This document shows positions 20,394-28,402 of a stretch of 64,000 bases of DNA, piece after piece. A model generated the notes under the pieces. That model saw only the letters and a program-made list of their open reading frames with translations, did not search any database and was not told the DNA's origin. The position numbers and the translations under genes were made by a program. This stretch comes from JTS-AC122 sp050246015 (GTDB lineage Bacteria > Planctomycetota > Phycisphaerae > Phycisphaerales > UBA1924), in contig JBFWWU010000014.1 in NCBI GenBank assembly GCA_050246015.1, positions 50,146-114,145 of the forward strand, given 5' to 3'. How positions within the stretch are numbered: position 1 is the stretch's first letter; the number at the start of each line of letters is the position of its first letter.

Positions 20394-21416
20394 ATGGCCG
20401 CCCAGCACCAGAGTTCCATCCAGGACGTCGCGGCGATGGCCGGGGTCTCGACCGCGACCGTCAGCCGGGTGCTCAACAACGCCAACCTTGTCGCGCCCCA
20501 AACCGCGGCGAGGGTCCACGAGGCCATCAAGCAACTCGGATACCGTCCCAATCGATTCGCGCAGGGGCTCATGACCAGCAAGAGCCACGTGCTGGGAATC
20601 GCGCTGCCCGATATCCACGGCGAGTTCTACTCCGAACTCCTGCGCGGCGCCGATGCCGAGGCTCGCCGACTCGGGTATCACCTCCTCGTCAGTTCCGAAG
20701 CCCGAACCCGCGCGGAGCAGGAGCAGACGGGCAGCCTGGCCTTCGGGCTGGTGGACGGGCTGGCGGTGATGCTCGCCGAGCCCAACGACGCGCTGTGGCG
20801 CGAGGCCAAGAGCGCCGGCATCCCCCTGGTGGTCATCGACGCCGACCTGCGCCACAAGGGGTTCGACAGCGTCGTGGTCGATAACGAGACGGGCACCCGC
20901 GAAGCCACGACCCACCTGCTGGAGTCGGTCCCGCCGGCCAAGTGCTTCTTCGTCGGCGGTCCCAAGGAGAACTTCGACACCCGGCAGCGGGCCGCCGTCT
21001 TCAACGAGACACTCGAACGCGCCGGCGCCAAACCGGGCCCCGACCAGATCGTCCACGGCACATACTCGGTCGCCTGGGGCAACGAATGGGCGCAGGGGAT
21101 GGCCAAGGCTCGCCGGCTCAAGGGCGCGGGCGTCCTCGCCGGCAACGACGAGGTCGCCCTGGGCGTCCTCCACGCCGCTCAGGAGCACGGCCTCTCCTCT
21201 CCGAAGGATCTGCGCATCGTCGGCTTCGACGACACCCGCCTGGCGTCGCTCGTGCGACCCACGCTCTCCACCGTTCGGGTGCCGCTCACCGAGGTGGGCA
21301 GCGCCGCGATCCGCGCGCTCGTCGAGCGCATCGAGGAGCCCGATCGCGCCCCTCGCACCGTAAGCCTGGCGACGAAACTCATCGCCCGCGAGAGCAGCGC
21401 CACGGGCAAGCGATAG
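20394..21416 (+). CDS. LacI-family transcriptional regulator
   Basis: A 340-residue LacI/GalR-type repressor. The N-terminal helix-turn-helix and hinge are clear: IQDVAAMAGVSTATVSRVLN followed by YRPNRFAQGLMTSKS. The rest is a periplasmic-binding-protein-like sugar sensor, with LGIALPDIHGEFY near residue 63 and a C-terminal IVGFDDTRLASLVRPTLSTV. The ATG at 20394 gives the standard short N-terminus (MAAQHQSSIQ); frames upstream run through the ppdK terminator. Its stop lies 18 bases from the stop of the convergent GH1 glycosidase gene, so it may regulate that gene or other sugar genes. No operator could be assigned by eye. Confidence 0.93.
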   Translation: MAAQHQSSIQDVAAMAGVSTATVSRVLNNANLVAPQTAARVHEAIKQLGYRPNRFAQGLMTSKSHVLGIALPDIHGEFYSELLRGADAEARRLGYHLLVSSEARTRAEQEQTGSLAFGLVDGLAVMLAEPNDALWREAKSAGIPLVVIDADLRHKGFDSVVVDNETGTREATTHLLESVPPAKCFFVGGPKENFDTRQRAAVFNETLERAGAKPGPDQIVHGTYSVAWGNEWAQGMAKARRLKGAGVLAGNDEVALGVLHAAQEHGLSSPKDLRIVGFDDTRLASLVRPTLSTVRVPLTEVGSAAIRALVERIEEPDRAPRTVSLATKLIARESSATGKR

Positions 21417-21434
21417 ACATGCGTGGTCGCGCGC

Positions 21435-22823
21435 TCAAGCGGGCCCCGCCGGCGAATCTAACGAGGCGCCGTTCGTCTGGATGACGCGCGCGTACCAGTT
21501 CGCCGAGTCTTTCAGTGTGCGCTTCTGCGTCGAATAGTCAATGTGGATCAGCCCGAATCGCTCCTTGAATCCCTGCTGCCACTCGAAGTTGTCCATGATC
21601 GACCAGTGGAAATACCCCCGGACATCGGCGCCGTCATCGATGGCGCGGCGCAGCGCCCGGAGGTACCGGCGTGTGTAATCGATGCGCGCCGCGTCCCGCA
21701 CTCGCCCGTCCAGGTCCACCCAGTCGTGCGACGACATCCCGTTCTCGGTGATCACCAGCGGCACCTTGTACCGCTCGTACAGAAACTTGGGACCGAAGTA
21801 CAGGGCATCCTCATCAACGTACCACCCGATCGCGGTGCGGGGATGCCCCGGCGGATACTCGACCTTTTCCAGCCGCCCGCCTGCCGCGGCGCGGTACCGC
21901 TCGGCGTCGTACACGTTGATCCCGTAGAAGTCGATCGGCTGCCGGATCGTTTCAAGATCGCGCGCCGAGCCGCACGCCTCGGGCACGTCGCTCCCATAGA
22001 GCCTCAGCCCGTCTTCGGGGTATCTCCCAAGCACGACGGGGTCGGCGAACCAGGTGTTGTTCCAGAAGTCCCGGGCCAGCACGCCCAGCGTCGCGCGCCG
22101 GGCCGCGTCCAGATCCTCGGGTGAATCGGTCGCCGGCGCCTTCACACGCCCGATCGGCGCCCAACCGACCTGAGCGGGACGCTTGAGCGCCGAGCGAATC
22201 GCCTGCACGCCGCGCCCGTGCGCCAGCAGCGCGTGATGGGCCGCGAGCAGACGCTCCGCGTGCGACTTGCGCGCCCCCGAAGTCTGCACCCCCTCGCATT
22301 CCGACGGACCAAGGAAAATCTGCGGCTCGTTAATCGTGATCCAGTGCCCCACCCGATCCGAGAGCGCCGCGACCACCGCCTGCGCGTACTCGGCGAACCA
22401 CCCGGAGATGTCGCGGTTGAGCCACCCGCCACGGTGATAGGCCCACAGCGGCAGGTCCCAGTGAAACAGCGTGAGCCACGGGGCGATTCCGGCCGCTAGC
22501 AGTGAATCGACCAACCGGCTGTAAAAATCAAGCCCCGCGGGATTGGGGCGCGCGCCGGGCGCCGGTATGACCCGGGGCCACGACACGCTGAACCGGTAAG
22601 CCCGGAGTCCGATCTGCCGCATCAACCCCACGTCCTGCGCATAGCGGTGGTAATGATCGCACGCCACGTCGGCGGTGTGGTGCCCGAAAATGTTGCTGGT
22701 GTCGCGTGAAGCGTGGGTGAACTCGTCCCAGACGCTTGGCGCCTTGCCGTCTGCATCCCACGCTCCCTCGATCTGATAGGCGGACGACGCCGCTCCCCAC
22801 ACGAAGTCAGTCGGAAAGGGCAT
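21435..22823 (-). CDS. Beta-glucosidase, GH1 family
   Basis: A 462-residue GH1 enzyme that hydrolyses beta-glucosides or related beta-glycosides. The family N-signature FVWGAASSAYQIEGAW is at residues 7-22. The acid/base Glu lies in TINEPQIF (about residue 165) and the nucleophile Glu in ITENGMS (about residue 355). The C-terminal sugar-binding stretch reads SIMDNFEWQQGFKERFGL. The length is standard and no signal peptide is visible, so it is probably cytoplasmic, acting on imported oligosaccharides. The convergent LacI-type gene is a plausible regulator. A long G-tract (on the opposite strand) lies 105-150 bases upstream of the start. Confidence 0.95.
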   Translation of the reverse strand: MPFPTDFVWGAASSAYQIEGAWDADGKAPSVWDEFTHASRDTSNIFGHHTADVACDHYHRYAQDVGLMRQIGLRAYRFSVSWPRVIPAPGARPNPAGLDFYSRLVDSLLAAGIAPWLTLFHWDLPLWAYHRGGWLNRDISGWFAEYAQAVVAALSDRVGHWITINEPQIFLGPSECEGVQTSGARKSHAERLLAAHHALLAHGRGVQAIRSALKRPAQVGWAPIGRVKAPATDSPEDLDAARRATLGVLARDFWNNTWFADPVVLGRYPEDGLRLYGSDVPEACGSARDLETIRQPIDFYGINVYDAERYRAAAGGRLEKVEYPPGHPRTAIGWYVDEDALYFGPKFLYERYKVPLVITENGMSSHDWVDLDGRVRDAARIDYTRRYLRALRRAIDDGADVRGYFHWSIMDNFEWQQGFKERFGLIHIDYSTQKRTLKDSANWYARVIQTNGASLDSPAGPA

Positions 22824-22927
22824 CGCGGTTCCCTATTGGGCGGCGGCCGCCGCGCCGTCGCTTCGATTTGCCCTCCGCCCGGAGCACGGAGGGTACACAT
22901 TGGCACGCGAGTTGTCCGGTGCGCCGC

Positions 22928-22972
22928 GGGTGGGGGGCAGGGGGGGGCGGGGGGGTGCGGGGGGGGGCGGGG
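22928..22972 (+). repeat. G-run cluster upstream of coaD
   Basis: Within 45 bases the plus strand has several consecutive runs of five to eight G separated by one to three other bases. This easily satisfies the pattern for a G-quadruplex. It lies 47 bases before the coaD start and in the divergent promoter region of the GH1 gene. Two similar clusters occur at 35166-35220 and 59362-59398. Whether it is regulatory or simply a slippage-prone tract is unknown. Confidence 0.6.
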
Positions 22973-23018
22973 ATCCGTGAATCTCCCGTCCCGGCGTTGA
23001 TTCGATACACTTCCCGCC

Positions 23019-23609
23019 ATGCCCGCCGCGACCCCTTCATCATCTCAGCGAACGCACACCGCTTTGTTCCCGGGGTCGTTTGATCCCATTACGTTCGGGC
23101 ATCTGGACGTGATCCAGCGCGGGCGCCGGCTCTTCGACCGGCTCGTCGTCGCGGTCGGCCGCAACCCGGGGAAAGACCCGCTGTTCTCCGTCGATGAACG
23201 CGTCGCAATGACCAGGCAACTCGTTGGCGAACTCGTGGCCAAGGAGCCGCACGAGGCGCCCGTCGTCATCGAAGCGTTCTCGGGTCTGACGGTCGATTTC
23301 GCGCGCGAGGTCGGCGCGACGGTCCTCCTGCGCGGCATCCGCAACCTGTCGGACCTCCAGAACGAAGTACAGCAGGCGCTCACCAACCGCGAGGTCGCCG
23401 GCCTCGAAACCGCGTTCATTGTCGCCGGACAGGACTTCGCCTACACATCGTCGAGCCTCATCAAGCAGGTCACGGCCCTTGGCCAGGACCTTTCCGTGCT
23501 CAAGTCCATGGTCCCCGCGCCCGTGATTGAACTGTTGAGCCGGAAAAAGGCGTCGGGTCACCCGGCCCTGAAGCGCCTTCTGGACCGCGAGGCGTCGCAG
23601 GAGGGCTAG
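23019..23609 (+). CDS. coaD: Phosphopantetheine adenylyltransferase
   Basis: A 196-residue nucleotidyltransferase that converts 4'-phosphopantetheine and ATP to dephospho-CoA. The signature FPGSFDPITFGHLDVI (residues 17-32) has the (T/H)xGH nucleotide-binding motif. LLRGIRNLSDLQNEVQQALT follows in the expected central position, and SSSLIKQV replaces the usual ISS(T/S)xVKE motif near residue 145. Twelve extra residues precede the conserved start, and the C-terminus is about 20 residues longer than in E. coli. The gene is alone on the plus strand, between the GH1 gene and a thiolase gene. Confidence 0.94.
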   Translation: MPAATPSSSQRTHTALFPGSFDPITFGHLDVIQRGRRLFDRLVVAVGRNPGKDPLFSVDERVAMTRQLVGELVAKEPHEAPVVIEAFSGLTVDFAREVGATVLLRGIRNLSDLQNEVQQALTNREVAGLETAFIVAGQDFAYTSSSLIKQVTALGQDLSVLKSMVPAPVIELLSRKKASGHPALKRLLDREASQEG

Positions 23610-23747
23610 CGCCTCTCCGCGCCCCTCCTGCCCGGCCGCGGGCATCGTCCGACTTCGATTGAGGTCGCGCGCGGCCTAGACTAGGACGATCCCGCTTGAG
23701 TCACTTCCCACGCTCCGCAAACGCGGCGCGATCCAGGAGTTCGCCCC

Positions 23748-24956
23748 ATGTCCGCCGCCAACGCCCCCGTCATCCTCGCCGCCAAGCGGACCCCGATCGG
23801 CAAGTTCTTCGGCGGCCTTTCCAAGGTGCCTTCGCCGATCCTGGGCTCGTACGCCATCGGCGCGGCGCTCGAGGGGCTGGGCGGCGCGGCCAGGATCGGC
23901 CCGCAGGTCGATGAAGTCATCATGGGCTGCGTGCTTCAGGCGGGCCTTGGACAGAATCCCGCGCGCCAAGCCGCCCTCAAGGCCGGGCTCCCCGACACCA
24001 TGTCGTGCGTCACGATCAACAAGGTCTGCGGCTCGGGGCTCCAAGCCGTCATGCAGGCCGCACAGTCCATCAAGGCGGGCGACAACCAGCTCGTGGTCGC
24101 CGGCGGGTTCGAGAACATGACCGCCGCGCCTCACTTCGCACGCATCCGCGACGGTGTGAAGTACGGCCCCGCGACGATGGAAGATGTGATGGCGTACGAC
24201 GGGCTGCGCTGCGCCTTCGAGTGCTGCGCGATGACCAGCGGCGCCGATCACATCGCCAAGAAGTTCGAGATTTCCCGCGCCGATCAGGACCGGTTCAGCG
24301 TCCAGTCGCACCAGCGAGCCGCCGATGCAACCAAGAACGGCTTCTTCAAGTCCGAAATCGTCCCCCTCACCGGCGAACAGTGCATGGACAAGAGGTCTCC
24401 CGGAGTGTCGAGCGACGAAGGCATCCGCCCCGAAACCAGCATCGATTCGGTTTCCAAGCTCCGCGCCCTGCCGGGTCACGAGACCATCACCGCCGCCAAC
24501 GCCTCGCAGATCTCAGACGGCGCGGCGGCGCTCGTTGTCTCCAGCCTCGCCCGAGCCGAACAACTCGGCGCCAAGCCCATCGCCCGGATCGTGGCCTATC
24601 ACACCAGCGGCGTCGCGCCCAAGGACATCTTCGCGGCGCCCATCGAGGGCATCCTGGGTGTGCTCAAAAGGGCGAACCTGACGACGCGCGACATCGATCT
24701 CTTCGAACTCAATGAAGCCTTCGCCGCTCAGGTCCTCTGCAACCTTAAGGGCATCAAGGCCGCCGGGCAGGACATCCCCGAGAGCAAACTCAATATCACC
24801 GGCGGCGGCATCGCCCTGGGGCACCCCATCGGCGCCTCGGGCGCCCGCGTCCTGACCACACTGATCCACCAACTCCACCGCACGGGCGGGAAGCGCGGCG
24901 TCGCGGCGCTCTGCCTCGGAGGTGGCAACAGCGTCGCCATGGTCATCGAGGTCTGA
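23748..24956 (+). CDS. Acetyl-CoA C-acetyltransferase (thiolase)
   Basis: A 402-residue thiolase that condenses or cleaves acetyl-CoA units. The nucleophilic Cys is in NKVCGSGLQAVMQAAQ (about residue 93). The NEAFA motif near residue 325, the His in GIALGHPIGASGAR near 360 and the second Cys in ALCLGGGNSVAM near the end are all in place. The last motif has NS where most homologues have a Gly-containing pair, a mild difference. No beta-oxidation partner is adjacent. It may serve acetoacetyl-CoA formation or degradation of short acyl chains; the direction cannot be told from sequence. Confidence 0.94.
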   Translation: MSAANAPVILAAKRTPIGKFFGGLSKVPSPILGSYAIGAALEGLGGAARIGPQVDEVIMGCVLQAGLGQNPARQAALKAGLPDTMSCVTINKVCGSGLQAVMQAAQSIKAGDNQLVVAGGFENMTAAPHFARIRDGVKYGPATMEDVMAYDGLRCAFECCAMTSGADHIAKKFEISRADQDRFSVQSHQRAADATKNGFFKSEIVPLTGEQCMDKRSPGVSSDEGIRPETSIDSVSKLRALPGHETITAANASQISDGAAALVVSSLARAEQLGAKPIARIVAYHTSGVAPKDIFAAPIEGILGVLKRANLTTRDIDLFELNEAFAAQVLCNLKGIKAAGQDIPESKLNITGGGIALGHPIGASGARVLTTLIHQLHRTGGKRGVAALCLGGGNSVAMVIEV

Positions 24957-24984
24957 TTTCTCGACCGTCAAGGCGCCGCACGTC

Positions 24985-25686
24985 TCACCGCCCGTTCATC
25001 AGCCACGCGCACACCTCGCGCCAATCCGACAGGTCCGCCAGCGCCAGCGTCGGCTCGCACGCCGTCAGTTGTTCGATCCCGAATGACCCCGTCGCCACCG
25101 CGAGGCTCCGGCATCCGTGCGCCTTGGCGCACCGCACGTCGTGCGGCGTATCCCCGATCACCACCACTCGATCACCCTCGATCGCCGACCGGTACCTCGT
25201 GTGATACTTCTTCATCGCCACCCCGGGCAGATCCACGCGTGTCGGTGGCTGGCTGGGCGATTCATCGCCCCAGACCGAAATATGGAACCGCGCCGGATCG
25301 ATTCCGCATCTCTGGAGTTTGAGCGAGCCGGTTTCCTGAAAGTTGCCCGTGAGCACCCCCATCGACACCGCCTCGATCCGGGCAAGCGCGTCCATCAGCG
25401 GCAGTACGCCGGGCAGCGACCGTGCGATCGTCTCAGGATGCGCCAGTCGCCGGATCAGGTGCTCACGATACACCACGCGGAACTCCGCTGCCCTCTGCGG
25501 AGTCATCGTCACGCCGTGCTTCACGAACAGGTCGGAGATGATCAGCGGGTCCAGCCGACCGGCGAACTCGATGCCTTCCGTGCTGAACGACTCGCCGAAC
25601 AACTCCTGTCCTGTCGAGAGCATGGCTTTCATGCCCGCGCCGGAGGTTGAGATCATCGTCGCGTCGATATCGAAGAGAATGAGCAT
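24985..25686 (-). CDS. HAD-family hydrolase (phosphoglycolate phosphatase-like)
   Basis: A 233-residue haloacid-dehalogenase-type phosphatase. Motif I is FDIDATMI: both catalytic Asp residues are present, but the usual Gly after the second Asp is Ala. Motif II lies in MGVLTGN near residue 115, the Lys of motif III is in the YHTRYRSAI region, and motif IV is VVIGDTPHDVRCAKA. The cap is helical, as in phosphoglycolate phosphatase and beta-phosphoglucomutase relatives. It follows the acylphosphatase gene on the same strand with a 29-base gap, so the two small phosphatases are probably cotranscribed. The substrate is unknown. Confidence 0.87.
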   Translation of the reverse strand: MLILFDIDATMISTSGAGMKAMLSTGQELFGESFSTEGIEFAGRLDPLIISDLFVKHGVTMTPQRAAEFRVVYREHLIRRLAHPETIARSLPGVLPLMDALARIEAVSMGVLTGNFQETGSLKLQRCGIDPARFHISVWGDESPSQPPTRVDLPGVAMKKYHTRYRSAIEGDRVVVIGDTPHDVRCAKAHGCRSLAVATGSFGIEQLTACEPTLALADLSDWREVCAWLMNGR

Positions 25687-25715
25687 GGGGAGCGTCCGGG
25701 CATCCGCGAACGATT

Positions 25716-25982
25716 CTAACGGAGGATTTCGAACCGGATCTCGCCCGCAACCTCAGGGACGTCCATCTCCTGGTTCGATCGGATGTGATGCTGCATCGTT
25801 TCGCCGAGTGTATCCAGGAACGCGCGGACGGCTTCGGGAGCCCCCTGTGCCTCCAGCGTCACGGACCTGTCCGCTTCATTGCGAACCCAACCGGTTATCG
25901 GAAACTGCGACGCGATCGACCGTGCCGTGGCCCGAAACCCCACTCCCTGCACGCGCCCGGCGAATACGACGTGAGTTCGCAT
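25716..25982 (-). CDS. acyP: Acylphosphatase
   Basis: An 88-residue acylphosphatase that hydrolyses acyl-phosphates such as carbamoyl phosphate or 1,3-bisphosphoglycerate. The loop FAGRVQGVGFRATAR contains the phosphate-binding GxVQGVGFR with the catalytic Arg, and GWVRNEADRSVTLEAQG contains the catalytic Asn. The ATG at 25982 is used; a TTG three codons upstream is an alternative. The size is standard. It is the first gene of a probable pair with the HAD phosphatase. Confidence 0.92.
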   Translation of the reverse strand: MRTHVVFAGRVQGVGFRATARSIASQFPITGWVRNEADRSVTLEAQGAPEAVRAFLDTLGETMQHHIRSNQEMDVPEVAGEIRFEILR

Positions 25983-26336
25983 GACGAACAAGGCTATGCC
26001 ACGTCCCCAGGATCGCGCCGTTTCGGCCCGGGTCGGGATGGAGTTCGTTGTACCATCTTGCTCAAGTTCTCGGTCGAGAGGTTGACGACTTGCCAGCGCG
26101 TGCTACCTTTCCCATAGTCTCGTCGCTCACCTTCGATCTCAGTGTCGGGTTCTCCAACGGCTGACGCCGCCCGCCGGATCACACTCTCAGGAGCGACCAT
26201 GGCGCGGCCGATTTGCCGCGAGGACCGCGATTTTTTTCGCGGCAAGGGCTGTGCGTTCTTCCGACTTCCGACGTGATCCGATCGGCTTTGGCTCGTAGCG
26301 GTTTCGTGCCCATGCACTAACGCACTGGAACGCACT
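25983..26336. other. Divergent acyP-dnaG intergenic region with hairpin
   Basis: These 354 bases must contain the promoters of acyP (leftward) and dnaG (rightward). A perfect 9-bp inverted repeat (26213-26221 with 26237-26245) encloses a 15-base loop with a run of T. It sits about 90 bases ahead of the dnaG start and may be a leader hairpin or attenuator. A stretch at 26018-26041 read on the minus strand resembles the helix III region of 5S rRNA, but the rest does not fit. No protein-coding character was seen. Confidence 0.4.
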
Positions 26337-28319
26337 GTGCAGTTGAATGACGATCGACAACGCGTGCTCGACGCCACCGACCTGGTGCGCCTCATCGGCG
26401 AGCACGTGACCCTGCGCGCCAAGGGTCGCGAGTACCTCGGGCTCTGCCCCTTCCACGACGACCACAAGCCCTCGATGTACGTCGTCCCGGCCAAGCAGAT
26501 CTATCACTGCTTCTCGTGCGGCGCCGGTGGGAACGCCTTCACCTTCGTGATGAACTACCACAAGATGGGGTTCCGCGAAGCGATCGAATACCTTGCGGAC
26601 AAGGGGGGAGTCAAACTCACCCCGTGGTCGCCGTCTCGGTCCGGTGTCCCCGCCGGCGAGTATGCCGCCGAGGACGCTTCCGTTTCGACTCGTTCCGTTC
26701 TGCTTCGCGCCAACCTGACCGCTCGTGACTTCTTCCGCACGGTGCTCGGACACGCGGAACATGGGCGGCCCGCCCGCGAACTCGTTGCACGCCGGGCAAT
26801 CGCGCCGGCGATGGTTGAAGCGTTCGAACTCGGCGCCGCGCCGGATCGCTGGGACGGCCTGCTACAGACGGCCCAGAAGAAGGGGCTCGATCTTCAGCCC
26901 CTGCTTGACCTGGGGCTGCTCAAGCGCCGCGAAACCGGGCCGGGGTCCTATGACGCCTTCCGCGATCGGCTCATCTTCCCGATTCACGACCAGATCGGGC
27001 GCGTCATCGGGTTCGGCGGGCGACGCCTGCGCGACAAGAACGCCGACGGCTCCGACGTGCAGGACGCCAAATACCTCAACTCATCCGAGTCGATCGTCTT
27101 CAACAAGTCCACAACGCTCTACGGCATGCACCAGGCCGCACAGGACATCCGCCGTTCACGCGTCGCGATCATCACCGAAGGGTACATGGACACGATCGCG
27201 TGCCATCAGGCAGGGGTGCGGAACGCGGTCGCGGCGCTGGGAACCGCCCTCACGCCGCAGAACGCCAAGATGCTCCGCCGGCTCTGCGAGACGGTGGTGC
27301 TCCTCTTCGACGCCGACGCCGCCGGTCAGAAAGCCACCGATCGAGCGCTCGAAGCGCTCTTCGCCGAGCCCATCGATGTGAAAATCGCCCTGATGTCCAG
27401 CGTGCACGGGGCGAAAGATCCCGATGAACTCCTCAAGCAGCCCGGCGGGCTTGATCGATTCCGGCAGATGATCGACGGAGCTGAGGACGCGCTCGAATAC
27501 CGGTTCTCCCGCCTGCGCGCCCGCATCGCCGGGCAGGGGCTCGCGGCTCAGACCCGCGCGATCCAGGACGAACTGGCGCGCCTCGTCGAACTCGGCCTGC
27601 CGAACGTCGAGCCGATCCGCCAGCGGCTGATCATCAAGCGCATCGCGACGCTTCTGCGAATCGATGAAGAGACCGTCGTGCGGTCGATCCCAAGCGTGCG
27701 GCGCGGCGCGAGCGATCGGGCACGCGCGGGGGGCGGGGGCGTGGCCGGGCCTGTCGGCGGCGCGGACGCGGCGACCGCCGACGTGCCGCGAACACCCGCC
27801 GAGCAGATCATCGCCTGCATCCTCTGCGACGGCGCGCTGGCCCACTCGCTGGAGCCGACCGACCGCGAACTCGCATCTTCATCGGCGATGTCGAGCCAGG
27901 CGGGCCGAGAGATCGCGGCCGCGATATGGGAACTGGCCTCACGCGGGGTGGCGCCCGGGCTCGCGCCCGTGCTGCTTGAACTGCACGACGCCTCGGCGGT
28001 TCGGGCCGCGACCGCCTGGCAGCAGGACACCGAGCGTCTGACCCAGGGGAGCGCCCAACTTCTGCATCGGCACTGGCGCGATCGGCTGGAGGCGGCACGG
28101 CGCGAGTCGCGCGAGAGACGACTCGCCGAAATGCTCTCCGCCGACGCGCCAGCGCCAGGCCCCGAGTCCGCCCCCGACGAGGACGCATGGTCGCACACGC
28201 TCGAGCAGCAGGCCCCGCCCGACGCCGCTTCGGCCCTGCATGCTCTGCTTAAACTCCGCGAGCACGCCTCCGAGGTCGCGTGGAACCCCACGCGCGTGCC
28301 AAAGGGGCTTTCCGGGTGA
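26337..28319 (+). CDS. dnaG: DNA primase
   Basis: A 660-residue bacterial primase that makes RNA primers at the replication fork. The CHC2 zinc finger is at about residues 40-66 (CPFHDDHKPS, then HCFSCGAGG). The TOPRIM domain has VAIITEGYMDTIACHQAG near residue 280 and LLFDADAAGQKA near 322. The C-terminal region after about residue 450 is Ala/Gly-rich and should correspond to the helicase-binding domain. The start is a GTG at 26337. rpoD follows 83 bases downstream on the same strand, so the dnaG-rpoD part of the macromolecular synthesis operon is kept while rpsU is missing. Confidence 0.96.
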   Translation: MQLNDDRQRVLDATDLVRLIGEHVTLRAKGREYLGLCPFHDDHKPSMYVVPAKQIYHCFSCGAGGNAFTFVMNYHKMGFREAIEYLADKGGVKLTPWSPSRSGVPAGEYAAEDASVSTRSVLLRANLTARDFFRTVLGHAEHGRPARELVARRAIAPAMVEAFELGAAPDRWDGLLQTAQKKGLDLQPLLDLGLLKRRETGPGSYDAFRDRLIFPIHDQIGRVIGFGGRRLRDKNADGSDVQDAKYLNSSESIVFNKSTTLYGMHQAAQDIRRSRVAIITEGYMDTIACHQAGVRNAVAALGTALTPQNAKMLRRLCETVVLLFDADAAGQKATDRALEALFAEPIDVKIALMSSVHGAKDPDELLKQPGGLDRFRQMIDGAEDALEYRFSRLRARIAGQGLAAQTRAIQDELARLVELGLPNVEPIRQRLIIKRIATLLRIDEETVVRSIPSVRRGASDRARAGGGGVAGPVGGADAATADVPRTPAEQIIACILCDGALAHSLEPTDRELASSSAMSSQAGREIAAAIWELASRGVAPGLAPVLLELHDASAVRAATAWQQDTERLTQGSAQLLHRHWRDRLEAARRESRERRLAEMLSADAPAPGPESAPDEDAWSHTLEQQAPPDAASALHALLKLREHASEVAWNPTRVPKGLSG

Positions 28320-28402
28320 ATATGACGATCGCACGAATCTGACAGCGAACGATTCATCGGCGCCAGGACTCGATCAAGACGCACGTACGAGGAGGCAGGG
28401 GA

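Noticed and set aside
22824..22927. LacI-type operator in front of the GH1 gene
   Set aside because: I looked for a near-palindrome with a central CG in the upstream region and found none convincing, so regulation by the adjacent LacI-family protein stays an inference.
25985..26085. Possible 5S rRNA on the minus strand
   Set aside because: A block around 26018-26041 resembles the CCATCCCGA...GAAACG region of 5S rRNA, but helix I does not pair, the downstream GAUGGUA region is missing and the molecule would run into the acyP coding sequence.
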